NCBI GenBank assembly: GCA_964370635.1
Contig: CAYJJU010000001.1
Location: 1 to 64,000 of the forward strand
From: SIG603 sp964370635
Lineage (GTDB): Bacteria > Bacillota > Clostridia > Oscillospirales > Acutalibacteraceae
DNA: 64,000 nt
Direction of reading: 5' to 3'
Shown here: positions 26,087 to 34,193 of the stretch, piece after piece
Numbering within the stretch: the first letter of the stretch is position 1
How the letters are laid out: the number at the start of each line of letters is the position of its first letter
Program-made: the position numbers and the translations under genes
Notes under the pieces: generated by a model
The model's database searches: none
Seen by the model: only the letters and a program-made list of their open reading frames with translations
What the model was told of the DNA's origin: nothing

Positions 26087-26102
26087 ATCAATTTTTTTTG
26101 AT
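26087..26102. promoter_or_regulatory. Candidate ArsR-family operator before the permease operon
   Basis: ATCAA-N6-TTGAT, where N6 is all T, is a perfect inverted repeat of the half-site used by ArsR-type repressors. It lies between the promoter and the GTG start. A related half (ATCAATTTTTTTT on the other strand) lies upstream of the -35 box around 26205-26222. The AT-rich content makes chance similarity possible. Confidence 0.4.
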
Positions 26103-26167
26103 ATATACTTTAATAAATTAGCCGTCAAAACGACAGCTTTCACATCAAATTTATTTGTTATGTTATT

Positions 26168-26196
26168 ATTATATGCATTTATCAATTAATTGTCAA
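26168..26196 (-). promoter_or_regulatory. Promoter of the permease-redox operon
   Basis: Minus-strand TTGACA (26191-26196), 17-bp spacer, TATAAT (26168-26173), a perfect consensus promoter, giving a leader of about 90 nt. It contains a GC-rich hairpin (GCTGTCGTTTTGACGGC) around 26124-26142. Confidence 0.85.
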
Positions 26197-26241
26197 TACT
26201 TAAATTAAAAAAAATTGATATATAGTTATTTAAAATATAAA

Positions 26242-26288
26242 TTGAGAGTTGAGAAAAAACTCTCAACTCTCAACTCTCAACTCTTAAC
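26242..26288 (-). terminator. Heptamer-repeat hairpin after phoU
   Basis: Tandem CTCAACT-type heptamers fold back on TTGAGAGTTGAG with a T-rich loop. It lies just past the phoU stop and probably ends the pst operon. It also belongs to the class of short-unit intergenic repeats seen elsewhere in the window. Confidence 0.5.
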
Positions 26289-26291
26289 TAA

Positions 26292-26927
26292 TTAAGCGTG
26301 TTCGCCTGTTATTAAAAACTCCACCCACTCGGCGATGTTTGTTGCGTGGTCGGCTATTCTTTCTAGATATTTTGCGACCATCAGTATGTCTATTGCTTTT
26401 TCGCCACTTATGCTGTCGGTTTTAATTTGCTCTACTATATCGCTTCTCACTTTTTTAAAGAGTTTATCGACTATATCGTCATAGGCGATTACGCTCTCTG
26501 CAAGCTCTGTGTCGTTTTTAACGAATGATTCTATCGCCCTGTTGACCATGTACACCACTTCTTGCGCCATTTTTGAGACCGTCGGTGTCGGTGCGGTGTT
26601 GTCGTCTTGATATGACGCTAGGTGCGCTATGTCCCTTGCCTGGTCGCCTATGCGCTCTATGTCGGTAATCATTTTAAGAGATGCCGAAACCACTCTCAAA
26701 TCACTTGCTACAGGTTGTTGATGTAAAAGCAATTTAAGGCATGACCTTTCGATTTCTTTTTCTTTGTCATCTATTTCTTTTTCAAGCTGGATTGCGGTAT
26801 CAATGCTTTCTTGATTTTTATTGAAGAAGGCTTCCACTGCAAGTGTTATTGCCCTTTCGCACATTGTGCCCATAAGTATTATTTCATCATGAAGCTTTCC
26901 AAGCTGGATATTAAATTTCTCTCTCAT
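26292..26927 (-). CDS. phoU: Phosphate transport regulator PhoU
   Basis: 211 aa, two tandem three-helix bundles with the metal-binding E/D-xxx-D patterns IERIGDQARDIA (about residues 80-91) and LERIADHATNIAEW (about 186-199). PhoU represses phosphate uptake and signals phosphate sufficiency to the PhoR/PhoB-type sensor system through PstB. A GGAGG site precedes the ATG. It is the last gene of pstSCAB-phoU, 11 bp after pstB. Confidence 0.95.
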   Translation of the reverse strand: MREKFNIQLGKLHDEIILMGTMCERAITLAVEAFFNKNQESIDTAIQLEKEIDDKEKEIERSCLKLLLHQQPVASDLRVVSASLKMITDIERIGDQARDIAHLASYQDDNTAPTPTVSKMAQEVVYMVNRAIESFVKNDTELAESVIAYDDIVDKLFKKVRSDIVEQIKTDSISGEKAIDILMVAKYLERIADHATNIAEWVEFLITGEHA

Positions 26928-26938
26928 ATTTCCTCCTA

Positions 26939-27688
26939 TTAACCAAATCTACCGGTAATGTACTCTTCTGTCCTCTTGTCTTTTGGATTTGCAAAAATTT
27001 CGTCCGTTGTATTCATCTCAACAACTTCGCCCAAAAGGAAGAATGCAGTTTTGTCTGAAATCCTTGCCGCTTGCTGCATATTATGCGTTACTATTACAAT
27101 AGTATACCTCTCTTTTAGCTCCGCCGCAAGGTCTTCTATCTTTAAAGTTGAAATTGGGTCAAGCGCCGAGGTAGGTTCGTCCATTAAAAGAACTTCCGGC
27201 TCTACTGCAAGTGCCCTTGCAATGCAAAGCCTTTGTTGCTGTCCGCCTGAAAAACCTAGGGCATTTTTCTTAAGTCTATCCTTAGTTTCTTCCCAAATAG
27301 CGGCATCTCTTAGTGATTTTTCCACTATGTCGTCAAGTTTTGATTTTGAACGTATCCCGTGGGTTCTTGGCCCGTACGCTATGTTGTCGTATACACTCAT
27401 CGGGAATGGATTAGGCTTTTGGAAAACCATTCCAACCCTTTTTCTTAATAAGTTTACGTCCATATTTCCGTAAATATCTTCACCGTCTAAAAGGAAGCTT
27501 CCGGAAATTTTACAGCCTTCTACTAAATCATTCATGCGATTTATAGATTTAAGCAAGGTCGATTTACCGCAACCTGATGGCCCGATAAAAGCCGTTATCT
27601 CATTTTTTTCTATGTTTAAATTCACATCTTTAAGTGCGTGAAAATTGCTATAATATAAATTTACATTTGAAATTTCTAATTTACTCAT
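26939..27688 (-). CDS. pstB: Phosphate ABC transporter ATP-binding protein
   Basis: 249 aa. ATPase of the high-affinity phosphate importer. Walker A GPSGCGKSTLLKSI, the Q-loop VFQKPNPFPMSVYDN (typical PstB wording), the signature SGGQQQRLCIARALA, Walker B VLLMDEPTSALDP and the H-switch THNMQQAAR are all present. The start codon overlaps the pstA stop by one base (TAATG), so the two are translated together. Confidence 0.96.
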   Translation of the reverse strand: MSKLEISNVNLYYSNFHALKDVNLNIEKNEITAFIGPSGCGKSTLLKSINRMNDLVEGCKISGSFLLDGEDIYGNMDVNLLRKRVGMVFQKPNPFPMSVYDNIAYGPRTHGIRSKSKLDDIVEKSLRDAAIWEETKDRLKKNALGFSGGQQQRLCIARALAVEPEVLLMDEPTSALDPISTLKIEDLAAELKERYTIVIVTHNMQQAARISDKTAFFLLGEVVEMNTTDEIFANPKDKRTEEYITGRFG

Positions 27689-28572
27689 TATTTTGACCCT
27701 TTCGTTATTTTCTTTGCAAGGAAAGAAGATATTGCGTTAATACCAACAACCAATACTAATAAAACTACAGCTGTAGCAGAAGCTTGGTCTACGTGTAAGC
27801 CTTCAGAGCTTAAAATATACATGTGAACAGCAAGTGTTCTGCCCGATGAGAAGGCGTCTCCGACAATTTTCTCGCCTGTGCCCGAAGTAAATATAAGCGC
27901 CGCAGTTTCTCCTACTATTCTACCTACAGAAAGTATTACACCTGCAAGTATTCCGGGTATTGCCGAGGGGAGAATGATTTTTCCTATAGTCCTCACCTTG
28001 CCTGCACCCAGTCCAAAACTTCCCTCTCTAAACGAGTCGGAAACAGATTTAAGCGCTTCTTCGGTTGTTCTTATTATAAGTGGCAAAATCATTATTGATA
28101 TTGTTAAAACGCCCGATAAAAAGGAGTAGCTCCATTTTAATGTCGTAACAAATAGCAGGTAACCAAACAGACCGTAAACGATAGACGGAATGCCCGACAG
28201 TGTTTCTGTTGTAAGCCTTACAATTTCAACAAGCTTACTGCCTCTTTTTGCGTACTCGACAAGATAAATCGCCGCGCCTATGCCTAAGGGAACTGCTATT
28301 AAAAGGCTAAAAACTATGATAAGTAGCGTATTTATAAGCGCAGGTGTCATTGAGACGTTATCAGAGTTATATTCCCATGCAAAAAGCTCGGGTGTAATAT
28401 GCGGAACGCCTGTTACAAGTATGTAGCCTATTAAAAACACACTAAATGCTATTGCTATAAGTGCCGCAAGACATACGATTAGCAGCAAAATTAAAGATAA
28501 AGGATTATTTTTATATGAAATTAATTTTTGTTTGAATGTTTGAGTGTTTATTATATCTTTTTTATCCATCAT
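27688..28572 (-). CDS. pstA: Phosphate ABC transporter permease PstA
   Basis: 294 aa with six helices. The BPD-type inner-membrane permease motif EALKSVSDSFREGSFGLGAGKVRTIGKI (shown here by position, about residues 165-192) contacts PstB. Other PstA signatures are GVPHITPELF near the N-terminus and ETLSGIPSIVYGLFGYLLF. The start overlaps the pstC stop by one base. It forms the channel with PstC. Confidence 0.94.
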   Translation of the reverse strand: MMDKKDIINTQTFKQKLISYKNNPLSLILLLIVCLAALIAIAFSVFLIGYILVTGVPHITPELFAWEYNSDNVSMTPALINTLLIIVFSLLIAVPLGIGAAIYLVEYAKRGSKLVEIVRLTTETLSGIPSIVYGLFGYLLFVTTLKWSYSFLSGVLTISIMILPLIIRTTEEALKSVSDSFREGSFGLGAGKVRTIGKIILPSAIPGILAGVILSVGRIVGETAALIFTSGTGEKIVGDAFSSGRTLAVHMYILSSEGLHVDQASATAVVLLVLVVGINAISSFLAKKITKGSK

Positions 28573-29423
28573 TATTTATCGCTCCTCCTTTTAATAAATG
28601 AAAAAGTAAGGTTGATAATCAAAATAAATACAAATAGTACCACCGCTGTGGCTATTAGTGCCCTTTCGTGAAGACCTGTAGCGTATGAAAGCTCTAAAAC
28701 TATATTTGTTGTAAGGGTTCTAACCTTGTCGGTCAAAGCCTCAGGAATAAGTGGAGAGTTACCTGCCACCCAAATTACTGCCATAGTTTCGCCTATAGCA
28801 CGTCCTACTCCAAGTATAACCGCTGCCAAAATTCCCGATTTTGCCGCTGGTAAAACCGTAAAGAATATTGCACGCTCTTTTGATGCACCAAGTGCAAGTG
28901 CTCCCTCATAATAACTGTCTGGCACGGCATTTAAAGCAGATTCTGCAACACCTATAATAGTAGGCAAAATCATTACACCCAAAAGTAGCGATGCAGTAAG
29001 CAGTGAAGTTCCGTTACCGCCAAAATTTTCTCTTACAAAAGGCACCATAACTATCATTCCGAAAAAGCCATATACTATAGACGGTATGCCTGCTAGTAAA
29101 TCTATGGCAGGTTTTAATACGGCGTATAGTTTTTTGGGGCAAAACTTTGCCATAAAAACTGCTGTTAAAACACCTATGGGAACGCCGACTATTATCGCAC
29201 CGACAGTTGCATAAATGCTACCTATTATCATTGGAAAAATGCCATACATGTCACTGCCCGGTCTCCACTGTGTTCCAAATAGAAATTCTGTAAATCCTAT
29301 TTCAAACATAGTTGGAAAACCGCTTGCAAACATAAATATGCAAATAAGCGCAACTGAAATTATTGAGGCCGAGGCCGCTATGGTAAAAATAACTTTCATA
29401 AAGCGCTCGCTAAACGTTTTCAT
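28572..29423 (-). CDS. pstC: Phosphate ABC transporter permease PstC
   Basis: 283 aa with six helices. It is recognised by the LFGTQWRPGSDMYGIFPMI segment between the first helices, LLAGIPSIVYGFFGM and the coupling motif VPDSYYEGALALGASK. It is the partner of PstA in the membrane channel. It starts 80 bp after pstS, behind an attenuator-like hairpin, so it is expected at lower level than the binding protein. Confidence 0.94.
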   Translation of the reverse strand: MKTFSERFMKVIFTIAASASIISVALICIFMFASGFPTMFEIGFTEFLFGTQWRPGSDMYGIFPMIIGSIYATVGAIIVGVPIGVLTAVFMAKFCPKKLYAVLKPAIDLLAGIPSIVYGFFGMIVMVPFVRENFGGNGTSLLTASLLLGVMILPTIIGVAESALNAVPDSYYEGALALGASKERAIFFTVLPAAKSGILAAVILGVGRAIGETMAVIWVAGNSPLIPEALTDKVRTLTTNIVLELSYATGLHERALIATAVVLFVFILIINLTFSFIKRRSDK

Positions 29424-29452
29424 TAACCCACTCCCTGTTCCTTATATATCAC

Positions 29453-29478
29453 AAAAGAACCGACAATGGTGTCGGCTC
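29453..29478 (-). terminator. Attenuator hairpin between pstS and pstC
   Basis: Minus-strand GAGCCGAC pairs with GTCGGTTC (one G-U pair) around a 6-nt loop, followed by TTTT. A leaky terminator here would let the abundant binding protein be made in excess over the membrane subunits, as in many ABC importer operons. Confidence 0.65.
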
Positions 29479-29503
29479 CCTTGTAACTTAATTAAATTTT
29501 ATC

Positions 29504-30433
29504 TTACCACTCTGTTTTTGTGCCTAAGTAAATTTCTGTGATTTCTGCTGCAGTCATGTCGGCAATTGGGTTATCAACATTTACGATAACAGCAATACCG
29601 TCTTGTGCGATAACTGTGTTTGTTAGCTCTGCAAGCTCTTCGTCTTTAAGTTCACGAGAAGCCATGCCTAAATCAACTGTGCCGTTCATAGCATCTTTCA
29701 TGCCTGATGATGAACCTGAAGCTGTGATTTCGATAGTAACATCAGGGTTGTGAACATTGTAAGCTTCTTTTAGTTTTTCCATAAGTGGAGAAACTGATGT
29801 TGAACCGCTTACTTTAATTGTTCCGCTTAGGCCTGCTGCTTCATAAGCGCCTGTTGTTTCTACAGGGATAAAGCCTTCTGCCTCTGCAATTGCTTGCCCC
29901 TCATCGCTTAAGACGAAAGACATTAGGTCGGTAACTAGTTCGTTTTCTGTTCCTGTTTTAACTGCTACGTTGAATGGACGAGCAACTTTATATTCGCCTG
30001 AAAGAATGTTTTCTGCTGTAGCTTCTACACCGTCAACTGTAACTGCTTTAACGCTGTCATCAAGTGAACCAAGTGAAATGTAACCGATAGCCGCAGGGTC
30101 TTGAGCAACGCCTGTCATAACTCCGTTTGTTGAGTTGATGAAGTTTGCATCTAGTGTAGTCATGTCGTTTCCGTCAGCGTCTACAACTTCCATAAGCTCT
30201 ACGAAAGCACCACGTGTGCCTGAACCCTCTTCACGAGAATAAACTGAAATAGCGCCAAGGTCTGTTGCTTCTTCTGACTCTGATTCTGATTCTGACTCTG
30301 AGTCTGAACCTGATTCTGCACCTGACTCTGATGTTGTGTCTGATGAGCTAGGCTCACTTGAACCACATGCAGCAAATCCTACTGCTACGATTGCTACGCA
30401 AAGTAGCATAGCTAAAATTTTTCTTAATTTCAT
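29504..30433 (-). CDS. pstS: Phosphate-binding lipoprotein PstS, circularly permuted
   Basis: 309 aa. The signal peptide ends in a lipobox (FAAC, Cys23). Residues about 24-58 are a Ser/Glu/Asp-rich linker. The binding domain is then in swapped order. It starts with what is normally the second half (SVYSREEGSGTRGAF at about 64-77, GYISLGSLDDSVKAV, then the SDEGQAIAEAEGFIPV region to about 191). It continues with what is normally the first half (SGTIKVSGSTSVSPLMEKL from about 203, ASGSSSGMKDAMNGTVDLG, AVIVNVDNPI, ending IYLGTKTEW). In ordinary PstS the TxxW end of the first block runs into the SREEGSGTR block. All phosphate-contacting loops are present, so it should bind phosphate. Confidence 0.88.
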   Translation of the reverse strand: MKLRKILAMLLCVAIVAVGFAACGSSEPSSSDTTSESGAESGSDSESESESESEEATDLGAISVYSREEGSGTRGAFVELMEVVDADGNDMTTLDANFINSTNGVMTGVAQDPAAIGYISLGSLDDSVKAVTVDGVEATAENILSGEYKVARPFNVAVKTGTENELVTDLMSFVLSDEGQAIAEAEGFIPVETTGAYEAAGLSGTIKVSGSTSVSPLMEKLKEAYNVHNPDVTIEITASGSSSGMKDAMNGTVDLGMASRELKDEELAELTNTVIAQDGIAVIVNVDNPIADMTAAEITEIYLGTKTEW

Positions 30434-30493
30434 ACTAAATTAACTCCTTTTAAATACGTCATAATTTGATTTCGTGTTTTTTAACACAAGTAG

Positions 30494-30542
30494 ATGATAA
30501 CCCCTAATTGTTAAATCTAAGTTTTAATGAATGTTAAATCTA
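30494..30542 (-). promoter_or_regulatory. pst promoter with candidate Pho box
   Basis: On the minus strand TAGATTTAACA occurs twice (30509-30519 and 30532-30542), 23 bp apart, with a degenerate TTAAAA between them. This is the TTAACA-type direct repeat on one DNA face used by PhoP/PhoB regulators. A -10-like TATCAT lies at 30494-30499, so the repeats replace the -35 box, as expected for an activator-dependent phosphate-starvation promoter. Confidence 0.6.
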
Positions 30543-30649
30543 GGTAAAATGACAAATATTCAAAAATTCGCAGGATTTCACCACAATCTTTCCCTAATCC
30601 GTAATCTACACGGACGACGAAACGACGTCCCTACGCCGTATTTTGTGGT

Positions 30650-30788
30650 TTTATAAAAACAAATAAAATCAAAAAATGCGGAGCATTTCACCACAACTCT
30701 TCACTTTTCACTCTTCACTTTTCACTTTTCACTCTTCACTTTTCACTTTTCACTATAAAAAAATCCACCCGAAGGTGGATTTTTTATA
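30650..30788. repeat. Long direct repeat, left copy (dispersed repeat plus heptamer tail plus terminator)
   Basis: Contains an AAATGCGGAGCATTT hairpin, CACCACAACT, tandem TTCACTTTTCACTC units (30701-30754) and a bidirectional terminator hairpin (30763-30780, ATCCACC/GGTGGAT with A and T tracts). The same string, with fewer tail units, recurs at 32943-33054, so the BspA-like gene lies between two direct copies. The terminator serves the BspA-like gene on the minus strand. Confidence 0.8.
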
Positions 30789-30789
30789 A

Positions 30790-32874
30790 TTATGCTTTTT
30801 TCTTAACTGTAAAACCTACTGCACTTAAACTAATTATCGCTATGCTTATCCATATAATAGGGTTAAAATCGTCACCCGTTTGTGGGGTTACGGTCGGTAC
30901 GGGTGTTGGAGTTGGTATAATAATTTGGATTGCCGTTGCTTTTATATTAATATCGCCGGTAACACTAGCCTTTTCTATCCTTATTTCGCCTGTTTGAGAG
31001 TTGTAAGTATAGCCACTTGTTAAAACGGCATCACCCACCGTAATTTCAACATTATCGGGTAGTAAATAGCCTGCATTTGCGGTCAACTTAATTTGGTTTA
31101 CCGAGTCGGGTAATTCCGTATTGATGATAAACATGTGATCATTATTGCTTGTTAAATTTGTTAAATCGTAACTTACATTATACGCACTCATCATTTCTTT
31201 TTCACCGGTGTATTCGTCCCAAGCGGTAGCGCCGGGGAGGTAATATACTGTTGTGCTTGCAGGAATTGACTCAACGCCTATGACAGGCGCATTTCCCTTA
31301 AAAACAATAGCCTCAAGATTTGCACACTCATAAAATGTCGCATCTTTAAGTGTTGTCACACTGCTTGGTATTATGACATTTGTAAGACTTGTACAATTAT
31401 AAAACAAAGCAGAACCCAGTGTTGTGATGCCTTCACCTATTGTAACAGATGTAAGCGCCGTGCAATCAGAAAAAGTGTCAAATCCTGTAGTTTCAAGACT
31501 ACCCGGTAAAATAACAGATGTAAGCGCTGTGCAAGCTTTGAATACATTATCCCCTAATTCCTTTACACCGTCTAGTATATCGACAGTATTAAGCGAAGTG
31601 CAACCAGAAAACGCACTCTCGCCAACACTCACCACACTACCCGGTATGGTAACAGAGCTTAAGGCGGTGCAACCTGCAAACGCAAATTCCCCTATGCTCG
31701 TCACGCTGTTCGGTATGGTGACAGAGCTTAAGGCAGTGCAACTAACAAACGCACTCTCGCCAATACTAGTCACGCTATCCGGTATGGTGATAGAGTTTAG
31801 AGCGGTGCAAGACTCAAACGCATATGCGCCAATACTCGTCACACTGTCCGGTATGGTGATTGAGCTTAAGTTGGTGCAACTGAAAAAAGCATATGCGCCA
31901 ATACTCGTCACACTGTCCGGTATGGTGATTGAGCTTAAGTTGGTGCAACGCCTAAACGCATCGTCTCCAATGCTTGTTACACCGTTCGGTATGGTGATTG
32001 AGCTTAAGTTGGTGCAAGCACTAAACGCAGCGTCTCCAATGCTTGTTACACCGTTCGGTATGGTAATAGAAGTTAAGTCGGTGCAATCAGTAAACGCACT
32101 CTCGCCAATACTCGTCACGCTATCTGGTATTGTGACCGTGCTTAGAGCCGCGCCTAAAAATGCACCGTATCCTACACTCGTCACACTGCTTGGTATTGTA
32201 TAAGAGCTTTCACTTTTGCCTTGGGGATAAGTTATGATAGTGGTTTTATCCTTGTTAAACAAAACTCCGTCTTCATCTAAGTATGCGGTATTATTCGCAT
32301 CTACCTTTATCCCAGTTAAATTAGTGCATCCTGAAAACACAGCGTATCCAAGGCTTGTCACGCTCTCTGGTATGGTAACCGTGCTTAGAGCAGTGTCCGA
32401 AAACGCTCTGTATCCTATACTTGTAACACTGTTTGGTATGATAACAGAGCTTAAGCTAGTGCAACTCTCAAACGCAAAGTTCCCAATGCTTGTCACGCTG
32501 TCTGGTATGGTGACAGAGCTTAAGGCGGTGCGAGTATTAAACGCACTATCCCCAATCGCAGTAACAGTATAAGTGTATGTTTCGCTACCATCTGTGCGTG
32601 ATACTGTTTTTGGTATGGTTATGGCTCCGTTTATTGAGGGGTCAATGGAAGCGTTAGTGCCATCACCCACCTGCACCGTGCCATTTTCAGTCGCAGTAGG
32701 CTCGGTAATTACCTTGAACGTCATCTCTGCACCAATTGGTACTGGTGTTCCATCTGCACTTTGGTCTGCCGTAAAGATATCATCAACCGCCGCAAATACC
32801 GTTACAGGAAGCATTAGCGAAAACACGCAAACCGCAAGTACCGACATTATAATTTTGCTTTTAAAATTTTTCAT
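30790..32874 (-). CDS. BspA-like leucine-rich-repeat surface protein
   Basis: About 694 aa. The signal peptide (MKNFKSKIIMSVLAVCVFSL) is followed by an N-terminal segment, then about 18 LRR_5 (Treponema BspA type) units of 23 residues with consensus LSSVTIPDSVTSIGxxAFxxCT (about 85-540). Next come a small beta domain, TPQTGDD, a membrane helix and KKKA, again a variant sortase-like tail. Such proteins bind host or matrix components or partner bacteria. The ATG at 32872-32874 has GGAGGGG 9 nt upstream; the longer frame starts with TTG inside that site. Neighbouring repeat units are nearly identical in DNA, a sign of recent unit duplication. Confidence 0.87.
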   Translation of the reverse strand: MKNFKSKIIMSVLAVCVFSLMLPVTVFAAVDDIFTADQSADGTPVPIGAEMTFKVITEPTATENGTVQVGDGTNASIDPSINGAITIPKTVSRTDGSETYTYTVTAIGDSAFNTRTALSSVTIPDSVTSIGNFAFESCTSLSSVIIPNSVTSIGYRAFSDTALSTVTIPESVTSLGYAVFSGCTNLTGIKVDANNTAYLDEDGVLFNKDKTTIITYPQGKSESSYTIPSSVTSVGYGAFLGAALSTVTIPDSVTSIGESAFTDCTDLTSITIPNGVTSIGDAAFSACTNLSSITIPNGVTSIGDDAFRRCTNLSSITIPDSVTSIGAYAFFSCTNLSSITIPDSVTSIGAYAFESCTALNSITIPDSVTSIGESAFVSCTALSSVTIPNSVTSIGEFAFAGCTALSSVTIPGSVVSVGESAFSGCTSLNTVDILDGVKELGDNVFKACTALTSVILPGSLETTGFDTFSDCTALTSVTIGEGITTLGSALFYNCTSLTNVIIPSSVTTLKDATFYECANLEAIVFKGNAPVIGVESIPASTTVYYLPGATAWDEYTGEKEMMSAYNVSYDLTNLTSNNDHMFIINTELPDSVNQIKLTANAGYLLPDNVEITVGDAVLTSGYTYNSQTGEIRIEKASVTGDINIKATAIQIIIPTPTPVPTVTPQTGDDFNPIIWISIAIISLSAVGFTVKKKA
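31640..32555. repeat. Tandem 69-bp repeats encoding LRR units
   Basis: The 23-codon LRR_5 units repeat at 69-bp period. Units at about 31826-31883 and 31895-31952 share a run of almost 60 identical bases, and several others differ at a few sites only. This makes repeat number prone to change by slippage or recombination. Confidence 0.8.
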
Positions 32875-32942
32875 TAAACCATACCCCTCCAAATTATTAC
32901 ATTTAAAAAATTATATCATAATAAAAAATTAATTGCAAGAAA

Positions 32943-33054
32943 TTTATAAAAACAAATAAAATCAAAAAATGCGGAGCATTTCACCACAACTCTTCACTTT
33001 TCACTCTTCACTTTTCACTATAAAAAAATCCACCCGAAGGTGGATTTTTTATAG
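32943..33054. repeat. Long direct repeat, right copy
   Basis: Near-identical to 30650-30788 apart from a shorter heptamer tail. The terminator hairpin at 33029-33046 is identical to the left copy and ends the sugar isomerase gene on the minus strand, whose stop lies directly at its edge. Confidence 0.8.
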
Positions 33055-34023
33055 TTACGCCCAGCGCATCTCTGTCATTTTTGGTTCGAATACCATTACG
33101 TCTTTAAGCATTGCAACAGCTTTTGTAAGGCCTTCGTTTTGGCTCATTAGGCTGTCTTCGTGCTCTATGCTCATAACATAGTCATAACCTATCATTCTTA
33201 GTGCACTTACTATGTCTTTCCAATAAATCATGTCGTTTCCGTAGCCTACGCTTCTGAATATCCATGAACGATTAATTTCATCGCCATAGTGTTGAACGTC
33301 TAGCACGCCGTTAACGCCTGTGTTAATTGGGTCAATTTTTGTGTCCTTTGCATGTACGTGGAAAATAGCATCGCCAAGTTCACGAATAGCCGCAACAGGG
33401 TTAACACCTTGCCATACTAGGTGGCTAGGGTCAAAGTTTACACCAATTTCAGGGCCTACTGCATCTCTTAATTTTTTTAGAGAATAAACATTGTAGCAGG
33501 CAAATCCTGGGTGAAGCTCTAAAGCAATTTTTGTAACGCCGTGAGATTTTGCAAACTCAACAAACTCTTTCCAATAAGGAATTAATACTTCATTCCATTG
33601 ATAATCAAGTATAGCTAGGAAATCCTCTGGCCATGGGCAAGTTACCCAGTTAGGGTATTGTGATGTAGCGCTGTCGCCTGGGCAACCTGAGAAACAGTTA
33701 ATTTGATTAATTCCCATTTTCTCAGCCATTAAAACAGCATCTCTCATGCCTTTGTCAAACTGAGCTGCAAGCTCTTTGTTTGGGTGAACAGGGTTTCCGT
33801 GGCAGCTAAATGCGCTGACTTCCATATCATATTTTGCAATAGTCGCCTTAAACTCTTCAAATTTTGCCTCGTCATTTAAAAGCTCGTCAGGATTGCAGTG
33901 GTCTGTACCGGGATATCCGCCACAGCCTAGCTCTATCATTTGTATGCCAAGAGATTTAAAGTACTCTAAAGCTTCGGGTAGTGGTTTATTTCCCACAACA
34001 TTAGTAAAAACGCCAAGTTTCAT
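33055..34023 (-). CDS. Sugar phosphate isomerase/epimerase family protein (TIM barrel)
   Basis: 322 aa, xylose isomerase-like TIM barrel (AP endonuclease 2 superfamily). It starts MKLGVFTNVVGNKPL, and metal-site segments appear as MIELGCGGYPG, ALELHPGF, VNFDPSHLVWQG, HVHAKDTKID and SIEHEDSLM, so the four metal ligands (Glu, Asp, His, Glu type) look intact. Relatives include IolE/IolH-type inositol enzymes and ketose epimerases. The substrate cannot be assigned from sequence, and no sugar genes are adjacent. GGAGCG precedes the ATG. Confidence 0.85.
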   Translation of the reverse strand: MKLGVFTNVVGNKPLPEALEYFKSLGIQMIELGCGGYPGTDHCNPDELLNDEAKFEEFKATIAKYDMEVSAFSCHGNPVHPNKELAAQFDKGMRDAVLMAEKMGINQINCFSGCPGDSATSQYPNWVTCPWPEDFLAILDYQWNEVLIPYWKEFVEFAKSHGVTKIALELHPGFACYNVYSLKKLRDAVGPEIGVNFDPSHLVWQGVNPVAAIRELGDAIFHVHAKDTKIDPINTGVNGVLDVQHYGDEINRSWIFRSVGYGNDMIYWKDIVSALRMIGYDYVMSIEHEDSLMSQNEGLTKAVAMLKDVMVFEPKMTEMRWA

Positions 34024-34130
34024 ATTAATGCACGCTCCTTAAAAAATTTATCTTTACTATTATAGCTTGTCTTCTACAAAAAATCAATGACTTTTATTTT
34101 ATTTTTTGGTTAATTTTATATTAAAATAAC

Positions 34131-34159
34131 TGTACATAAAAACAAAAACATAGTATAAT
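34131..34159 (+). promoter_or_regulatory. Promoter of the MFS-GTPase/NYN operon
   Basis: TGTACA (34131-34136), 17-bp spacer, TATAAT (34154-34159). The -10 is perfect and the -35 weak. The leader is only about 28 nt. Confidence 0.6.
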
Positions 34160-34193
34160 CACTTTATATTTAATTTTATGGAGCTATATTATC

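Noticed and set aside
26242..26288. Short tandem repeats as a possible CRISPR array (also 30701-30754 and 60688-60781)
   Set aside because: Units are 7-14 bp with no spacers of 25-40 bp and no cas genes nearby; they are simple-sequence tails of dispersed repeats.
31424..32932. Plus-strand open frames opposite the LRR gene, which look like repeat proteins
   Set aside because: The 69-bp DNA repeats make any frame repetitive. The minus strand gives a signal peptide, an LRR_5 consensus and a wall anchor, while the plus strand gives none of these.
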